A DNA stretch of 6,329 bases, taken from NCBI RefSeq assembly GCF_947654165.1, contig NZ_CANTKB010000057.1:1-6329 (forward strand), written 5' to 3'. A program made the position numbers and the translations under genes. Each line of letters opens with the position of its first letter. The stretch's first letter is position 1. The notes beneath the pieces are model-generated. The model did not search any database. It was not told the origin of the DNA and worked only from the letters and a program-made list of their open reading frames with translations. This document shows, piece by piece, positions 1 through 5,300 of the stretch. The DNA is from an uncultured Blautia sp. Its GTDB lineage: Bacteria > Bacillota > Clostridia > Lachnospirales > Lachnospiraceae.

Positions 1-49
1 CTCTCATTACAGGATTATTGTCACAGTATGCATATAGATTTTTATCATA
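1..49 (-). pseudogene. RHS core fragment (second RHS gene end), continuing beyond the window
   Basis: The frame that carries the last block of the SAWG pseudogene continues as YDKNLYAYCDNNPVMR to the window edge. LYAYCxNNPV is the hallmark just before the DPxG motif of RHS cores; the large RHS protein here has MFGYCGNNPVNRFDPTG at the same point. The DNA shares the ten bases TTACAGGATT (plus strand, 6-15 here, in the core at about 2930) with the big gene. No RHS sequence precedes it, so it is a short core remnant, possibly followed to the left by another toxin tip. The exact junction with the upstream gene (somewhere in about 50-80) cannot be fixed. Confidence 0.6.
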
Positions 50-465
50 GAAGTCGTCTTGCACTTCTAACACATCAGATGGAATCTCACTTTCAATCCA
101 CTTATAAATTTGAAGAACAGGAATGATATGCCCCGGATACCAAACTTCCCATCAACTTTTACAAAGCAAAAAATTTCCCTAATATTCCATTTTTCTTTGC
201 ATGACTACTACCAAGTTGATAAGCATAAACATCCCTATTTCCCACTCACAGTGATATAATTTGTATTGGCTTATTCTTTTTTCAGCTGGTTGTGGAGACA
301 ATAATTTCTGTTGAAGTTCTTTTAACACGTTTGCTCTCATTTTTGCCTTCTGCGGATTTTCCGCCATCCAACGCTTTAAACCGGATCATCATCGGAATCG
401 GATATGTATCTTCATATTTCTTCCGCTATATCATGCTGGTATAGCTTTGGTCCCCATGCGCTCAC
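50..465 (-). pseudogene. Decayed gene for a SAWGxKLYQ-type hypothetical protein (possible immunity-type protein)
   Basis: Read across frames, one protein can be pieced together. GTG 465 gives (M)SAWGPKLYQHDIAEEI, then a TGA (414-412). The same frame resumes with RYISDSDDDPV to TAA (378-376). At about 376 the sequence jumps to KRWMAENPQKAKMRANVL and on to PAEKRISQYKLYHCEWEIG, suggesting an internal deletion. A one-base loss near 233 shifts to DVYAYQLGSS, another near 170 to CFVKVDGKF, and another near 143 to WYPGHIIPVLQIYKWIESEIPS. From memory, Clostridia encode hypothetical proteins of roughly 250-300 residues that start 'xxWGxKLYQDDIA' and contain 'DDxPVFW', 'ISQYKLYxCEWxIGDVYAY' and 'PGHIIPV' blocks; I infer this is a ruined copy. 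Their function is not known to me; the location beside RHS genes hints at immunity. The 62-codon frame 367-179 is one piece of it, not a gene of its own. Confidence 0.7.
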
Positions 466-473
466 TCTATCAG

Positions 474-479
474 CCTCCC
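474..479 (-). promoter_or_regulatory. Ribosome binding site of the decayed SAWG gene
   Basis: GGGAGG on the minus strand, eight bases before GTG 465-463. Its good match and spacing fix the start of the pseudogene, whose first residues are V/M-SAWGPKLYQ. Confidence 0.65.
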
Positions 480-480
480 A

Positions 481-508
481 CCATGCTTATATAATCGCAT
501 AAGTATGG
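481..508. repeat. Imperfect inverted repeat upstream of the decayed SAWG gene
   Basis: CCATGCTTAT (481-490) and ATAAGTATGG (499-508) pair over ten positions with one G-T wobble on the plus strand (an A-C mismatch on the minus strand). There is an eight-base loop. It sits just upstream of the ribosome binding site at 474-479, in the 3' region of the immunity-like gene. No T-run follows, so it is not an obvious terminator. It may be a leader hairpin or chance. Confidence 0.35.
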
Positions 509-590
509 TATCATTGTTGTACTCTCACCGACTACATTTTTAAATATAACATGTCATTCATTACCAAAAAGCATTTAAACTAACAAAGCA

Positions 591-1007
591 TTATCCTATA
601 ATTATGCTTTTACATGCAATTATCAACCGATCTCCTGAAATAAAGGTAATTATCGTTTCGATATATTTTTCTTGAATATCTAGTGCACAAAATGGGTAAT
701 CATTATTATTTTTCATTTCGAATAATTTTGGAATGATAGTTGTATTATCTTTTTCTACATATTCAAAATCAAGAATATGTGGGGATCGCCCCCAAAAATC
801 GCAGGATGTCATTTCAAAGCCAATTACATTCAGAAAATCAATCGAGAACCTTACACTATTGAATTTCTCTTCTTTTACAATCGAAAGATGTAATTTCTTT
901 TCAGCACGATTAAAAGTAAACTCTTCAAGTATATCATCGTGTATATACACTTCTTTTGAGTTAATAATATTTCCGTTTGATGTATCTATTATCATAATTT
1001 TATTCAT
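591..1007 (-). CDS. Small acidic hypothetical protein, immunity-protein-like
   Basis: Intact 138-residue ORF. I place the start at ATG 1007-1005, because GAGGTGA (1019-1013) sits five bases upstream. The GTG at 1016 lies inside that ribosome binding site and would add only three residues. There is no signal peptide or membrane segment, so the protein is cytoplasmic. It alternates short beta-strand-like and charged stretches (IHDDILEEFTF, NSVRFSIDFLNVIGFEM, a TSCDFWGRSPHILDFEY block around Trp72, and a hydrophobic C-terminus LIIACKSIII). This size, acidity and FWG-S-PHI-D pattern resemble small single-domain immunity proteins of RHS and WXG/LXG toxin loci. I cannot give a family number. It follows the toxin gene on the same strand but at 1.35 kb distance, with debris between, so it may be an orphan immunity gene or the cognate one after an insertion. 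Gene call firm; function inferred. Confidence 0.75.
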   Translation of the reverse strand: MNKIMIIDTSNGNIINSKEVYIHDDILEEFTFNRAEKKLHLSIVKEEKFNSVRFSIDFLNVIGFEMTSCDFWGRSPHILDFEYVEKDNTTIIPKLFEMKNNNDYPFCALDIQEKYIETIITFISGDRLIIACKSIIIG

Positions 1008-1012
1008 CCCTT

Positions 1013-1019
1013 TCACCTC
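1013..1019 (-). promoter_or_regulatory. Strong ribosome binding site deciding the start at 1007
   Basis: GAGGTGA is a seven-base match to the 16S rRNA anti-Shine-Dalgarno sequence, with a five-base spacer to the ATG at 1007. It overlaps the alternative upstream GTG at 1016, which argues against that start. A TATACT (minus strand) lies a few bases further upstream but has no clear -35 partner. Confidence 0.75.
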
Positions 1020-1452
1020 ACTCAGTATAAGATATTGCGAAAATTCATGTGATTTTATCTTTGTATAAATAATCTTGTTTATGGCTTAAACGTTCAGTTA
1101 CTGCCGATTCTCCTTATAATCTTTGTTGAATCTCTCAGCTTTACTCTGAAAGAATATAGATTTAAAAATTGTGTATAAAATCTGTTATGGCATTGATCTC
1201 CACAAAACTTTTGTAGTAACCTGCATTTTTCCTACTGAAAACAAATTTGTGAAAAGAAAACTAACAAGACAAATGCCAAATGGATTACTGATCTAAGTCA
1301 CGGCTACTACTTCATGTGGTGATTTGATTTGACCCTCATAAGGACCGATTAATTGTTGGGACATAGACCGACAAAAAAATCAGACCGATGAATCGCAGAA
1401 AAAACCTTATTATACTTATGTGTTCACATTAATTTATCTGCCTAAAATCTCA
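1018..1452. other. Non-coding or degraded interval between recombinase scrap and immunity-like gene
   Basis: No intact gene is visible. On the minus strand, 1254-1098 holds short protein-like pieces in two frames (KFVFSRKNAGYYKSF..., then KAERFNKDYKENRQ ending at TAA 1098-1100). These could be the frameshifted C-terminus of a lost gene, but they are too short to be sure. A TATAAT lies on the minus strand at 1414-1409 without a convincing -35 box. Three GACCGA repeats are listed separately. The leader of the immunity-like gene occupies the left end. Confidence 0.4.
1343..1388. repeat. Three short direct repeats of GACCGA
   Basis: GACCGA occurs at 1343-1348, 1366-1371 and 1383-1388. The last two share a longer core, AGACCGA. 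They lie about 65 bases beyond the end of the recombinase fragment. Short, regularly oriented repeats like these can be binding sites for a recombinase or regulator, but the units are short and the spacing (23 and 17) is uneven, so chance is possible. Confidence 0.3.
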
Positions 1453-1722
1453 TTAAAACTGCCCTTTAATCTTGTTCCTTTCGTCTGGACTTAATACTGC
1501 ATACAAGTCCTCCTGATTCTCCTTAGATATCTGTTTTAAGGAATCTCTTATCATATCCGTATACTTCCTGATAATCCCCTGCACATTATCAGTCGACATT
1601 TTATGCCGATTCCCACCATGGGTTGTATATATGAGAAAATCATCATTATTGGTACTTTTATGAAAAAGGTCCAAATAGAGCTTTAGGTTACCAACCGTTT
1701 CTCTGGTAATCGGAATTACCAT
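1453..1722 (-). pseudogene. Tyrosine recombinase/integrase fragment (XerC/D or phage-integrase type)
   Basis: Residues 1-59 (VIPITRETVGNLKLYL, then THGGNRHKMSTDNVQ, then IIRKYTDMIR) match the middle of the catalytic domain of Firmicutes tyrosine recombinases: the strand after the catalytic Lys hairpin, the 'lf.t.hGG..ms...v..ii.kY' stretch and the following helix. In the family this leads to HxxR, H/W and the Tyr nucleophile. All are missing. From about position 1545 the frame continues into unrelated sequence (SLKQISKENQEDLYAVLSPD), ending at TAA 1453-1455. The ATG at 1722 is an internal Met of the original protein, not a true start. The product can have no recombinase activity. It is a relic of a mobile element inserted in or passing through the toxin locus. 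Confidence 0.75.
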
Positions 1723-1731
1723 TTTCTACCT

Positions 1732-1917
1732 TCAAAGGAGCTCAAGAGTTTTTCCCAGTTCCGTTGCACTCAAATTAATTCCGATGCATTTAGGCTCCAC
1801 CTTTAGAACAGAGGTGCTTCGTCCATTCGGCTCAGCGCACATAGAAACCGCCAAGTCTACGCCATCTAACCATTTGGGTAATAGTGTATCAGTCACTTTT
1901 ACCATTGCAAGTATCAC
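1732..1917 (-). pseudogene. Unrecognised 61-codon ORF, probably a gene fragment
   Basis: It starts at a GTG (1917-1915) or an in-frame ATG four codons later. AAGGA lies only two bases before the GTG and about 13 before the ATG, so neither start is well placed. The product (MVKVTDTLLPKWLDGVDL... ATELGKTLELL) has protein-like composition but I do not recognise a family. It ends with TGA at 1732-1734 and stays in the same frame as the recombinase fragment that follows, separated only by the codons TGA AGG TAG AAA. It may therefore be the upstream part of one broken gene or a separate scrap. It fits the poorly conserved region before the recombinase beta-hairpin only weakly. Confidence 0.35.
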
Positions 1918-1932
1918 GATCCTTGCAATGGT
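1901..1932. repeat. Perfect 10-bp inverted repeat overlapping the start of the 61-codon ORF
   Basis: ACCATTGCAA at 1901-1910 is exactly complementary to TTGCAATGGT at 1923-1932, with a 12-base spacer. The right arm lies just outside and the left arm just inside the 5' end of the ORF that starts at 1917. It could be a recombinase or regulator binding site, or a hairpin in the leader. No T-tract follows, so a terminator is unlikely. Confidence 0.6.
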
Positions 1933-2326
1933 TCACATATGTTAGCCATGTAAATCAATTCCTAGCAGTCTGGCAGATGTGACTTCTACTTACTCCATTC
2001 TCCCCAGTATAGTTGAGGAATTAGGTTTTTCATTTAAGCATAAACTTGTTGTCGGAAACTTTATGCATCTATCAACTTCGTAATCTTATGTGTTATCGTT
2101 TTAAACTGATCATATTTAAATCAAGCGAAAAGAACCATTTGCAGAACCCTATCAGAAATCCAACCTACCTTCGCCAAAACATGAAATCTTGGTAGCACAG
2201 GCAATTATCATAGCAAGGAATCAAAGTTATAAAATAAAGTTAGTAACTGTATAACCTTAACATATTCAGTATTCAATTTTAAAAGCTCCACCGAAAAATG
2301 ACAGATTTGTGATACAATTAGCGAAA
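1918..2326. other. About 400 bases without an identifiable gene
   Basis: AT-rich sequence with frequent stops in all frames. The longest minus-strand open stretch near the RHS end is about 40 codons with no start, ribosome binding site or recognisable motif. A 7-base inverted repeat, GCATAAA (2038-2044) and TTTATGC (2060-2066), is present, but it has no T-run beside it and does not look like a terminator. The stretch is best read as degraded DNA between the toxin gene and the recombinase scraps. Confidence 0.5.
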
Positions 2327-2347
2327 TTAATACTCTTTACTTTTCAT
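2327..2347 (-). other. Five-codon ORF stub at the expected immunity-gene start
   Basis: An ATG at 2347-2345 follows the RHS stop codon by 8 bases and reads MKSKEY before TAA at 2327-2329. A GGAG (2361-2364) overlaps the end of the RHS gene, with a rather long spacer of 13 bases. This is where a cognate immunity gene would usually begin. Either the immunity gene was lost and only its first codons remain, or the match is chance in AT-rich DNA. It is too short to be called a gene. Confidence 0.2.
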
Positions 2348-2355
2348 TTTAAATC

Positions 2356-5300
2356 TTAATCTCCAAAATAAATCCAATTCCATGGTTCAGGAACTGGAGT
2401 TCCTGGAACATAATGCATACCGTCATGTTTTCCATCCCACTCAATCATCATTGCATGGTAATGTGAACCATTCCTAAAATCCTCATTCCATTCAAATATC
2501 TTTGCTTGGCTAATTGGATCTCTCCATTCAATAATGCGTCCATTTTTAGTTCCAGGAAATTCTTTCATAACTAAACCTTTAGGAGTAAAATCATATGGAC
2601 TAACTGTAAAATATGCACGTTTTTTAGGTGAACGTGGAATAGTAATAGCCTTTTCTCTTTCTTTAGTTTTTGGTCGAGATATTGATGGTGTTTTTGCCGT
2701 TATATATATTCCCTTGCTAACAGCTCTAATAGTACATACTGCTGCTATCCCAAGTGCAATAGCATCTGCAATTAGAAGTGGTCCATCAATCGCTGCTGCT
2801 CCACCACAACCAGCATATACTGGAGATATGGCACCTATTGCTTTACCAACTTCAGTTACAGCTGTTTTGATAAAATTCCAAACTCCACTCCAGAAGTGTC
2901 CTGTTGGGTCAAAACGATTTACAGGATTGTTTCCACAATAGCCAAACATATTGTTTCCAAATAATCCCTGTCCGGTAGATACATATCCATCCGCATTTAA
3001 AAACCGCCCAACCTCCGGATCATAATACCTGCTAGTTACATAATACAGCCCGTTCTCTTCCTCATACACATACCCACGATACCGGAATGGATTCAGCTTT
3101 CCAACTGTATCCTTTTTCTCCCCGCTTACGCTAAGCAGCTTGCCCCATGCGTCATACTCATATGTTACCACAGGACTCATATCCTCTGCAACCATTCCGA
3201 TGACATCGCTTTGCATATTATAGAGGTAGTAGTAGGTTCCTTGCTTCTGGCCTTCGTGATACCAGATGAAGCCTTCCCGTCTTCCGGTGGCATCGTACAG
3301 GAATACGAGTTCCTCGTCCCCTTGTTTCATGGCCTGCATTGTTCCGGATGCATCTACGAAATAGCTGGTTTCCATATCATTTACGGTTTTTCCGATCCGG
3401 ATTCCGTCTGGGTTATATTGGTAGCTGACGCTCGTTTCATCGGAAAGCTGCATGCTTTGAAGCTGTCTGCCGTTCTGCCAGGAGAACTGCATCCCGTCCC
3501 GGTAAGTGAGTGGATTTCCGATCTCATCATAGGTGATGGCTTGTCCATCATAAGAGGTCAGCTTATCTTTCCAGGTCTCGTCTTCATAGCCGTATGGGAT
3601 GGTTTCAATCGCTTCTCCCAGTTCCCCGGTCGTGTAAGGGTACTCTGTTTTTGCCAAGAGGTTGCCGGCGTTATCATATGTATAGGTGAAGGTCTTGCCC
3701 CGTGCTTCATCGTTTTCCCTGATCAGCTGATTGAAGGCATCGTATACATAGGTTTTCTCACGGCTCTTTTCACCGTCTTTTTCTATGATCTTCGTGATAT
3801 TTTCTTTCTCATCATAGGTGTACTCGAAGGATGTATAGCCGTCTATGGCTGTTTTTTCTTCCGCACCGGTACCAGAGAGGTTCGTATAGCCCTTGATGAG
3901 GGTGGTAGTACGGTTGCCGTCCAGATCAACGAAAGCAACTTCATTTCTTAAATGCGTTTTCCCGTTGGCATCCGGATAGACCTGATGCACGGCTTCTCTT
4001 TGCAGGCTGTCATAGGTCCGGTCCACCTTTCCTTCCGGCAGGGTTGTGACGCCCGGACGGTTGGAGGAGAGATAGGCGTAAGCCGTTGTGAATTCCTTAT
4101 CCCCAAATGCAACCGTTGCCTTGTTCGCACGGTTGAGATTGTCATAACCGTAAGATATCCTTCCCTGCCCGTTCAGATAATCGGTCAGCCTGCCGCCGAT
4201 ATCATAGGCATAGGTGGTCGTATGGTTGTTCACAAGATCCGAAACCCTTGCCACTTCCCCTTGGGCATTGTAAGTATATGCGGTGGTCTGCTTTGGAGCC
4301 TCTCCCTCCTTGGATGCTTTCGTGGCAAGGATACGGTCATACTGGTCGTAGACGTATTCCTGAGTCTGCCCGTTTCCATAAGTACGTTTCAGAAGATTTC
4401 CATTGGCAGCGGCATATGCATTGGTTACCAGGGTATTATTTTCACCGATCTTTACACTTTGGACGTTGGACCATTTGTCATAAAGGAAATGATAGGCGGT
4501 ACCGTTTGCCTGGATGCTGCTTAAGCGGTGTCCAAGCTCTGCTCCATCATACCCATAGGAAATGGTGGTATCGCTGCTGTTTACCTCCGTAAGATGTTTG
4601 CTCACGGCATCATAAGTATAATTGATCTGATTCCCTGCCACATCGGTAAGGGAATCCACCTGCCCCGTCTGGCTGTTGACATCATAGGTGATCTGGTTTC
4701 CACGCTGGTCGGATTCCGATTTTACGAAGGCGCCGTTATCGGTATATTGGGTATTGGTCTCCATATATTTTTCGGAGGTCATGGAGCCTACTTTACCGGT
4801 TCGAACGGTTTCTACATTTCCTTTGTTATTGCCGCTGCCGTAGGTATATTCAAAGCCGATTCCGGTGGAGTTTTCTTTGGCAGACTTCAGCTGCTTTTTG
4901 TAAGTGGTATCGTAAGTGTAGGAATACACCGTATTCGACGTGTCTTTGAGGGAGGTGACCATATCGGTCGCATTATTGATGGTATAGGTTGTCTGCTGTT
5001 TGGCGTTATCCTCACTGCTGATGAGATTTCCTTTGCTGTCATAGGAATAGGTGGTTCCTGCCTCATCCATCGTCAGCATCACGTTATCAAAGTATGCGGT
5101 ATTGGACTGATTATAGTAAAGCACGCAGGCTTGGACATGCATGATCTTCTTGTTGGCATTTTCCTTCCTTGGCGCTGCCGTCACCGAGACGTTTTGCCAG
5201 TCGTTGGTGTCTAGATTAAAAGAACCTACCGTCCAGTCTCTGGTCCCGTCGCTGTACCAGATGCCCACATCGATTGCAAAATAGCATTCCTTTTTTCCGC

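Noticed and set aside
179..367. 62-codon minus-strand ORF as a separate small gene
   Set aside because: The sequence upstream and downstream in other frames continues the same protein family, so it is one fragment of the decayed gene at 50-465; its ATG is internal.
733..1068. 111-codon plus-strand ORF
   Set aside because: It is antisense to the intact immunity-like gene, which has the better ribosome binding site and protein pattern.
2038..2066. 7-base inverted repeat GCATAAA/TTTATGC as a terminator of the RHS transcript
   Set aside because: The arms are short and AT-rich, there is no T-run, and it lies about 300 bases past the stop codon.
1..2355. CRISPR array, tRNA or rRNA genes in the gene-poor left third
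   Set aside because: No regularly spaced long repeats, no cloverleaf-like TTCGANNC/anticodon pattern and no rRNA-like stretches were seen.
3211..3951. 246-codon plus-strand ORF
   Set aside because: It is antisense to the YD-repeat region, whose minus-strand frame has unmistakable repeat motifs throughout. The plus-strand product has no recognisable domain, so it is a shadow.
4528..5214. 228-codon plus-strand ORF (and the 190-codon one at 3952-4524)
   Set aside because: Both are antisense shadows of the RHS gene; the long open frames are a by-product of codon composition in repeats.
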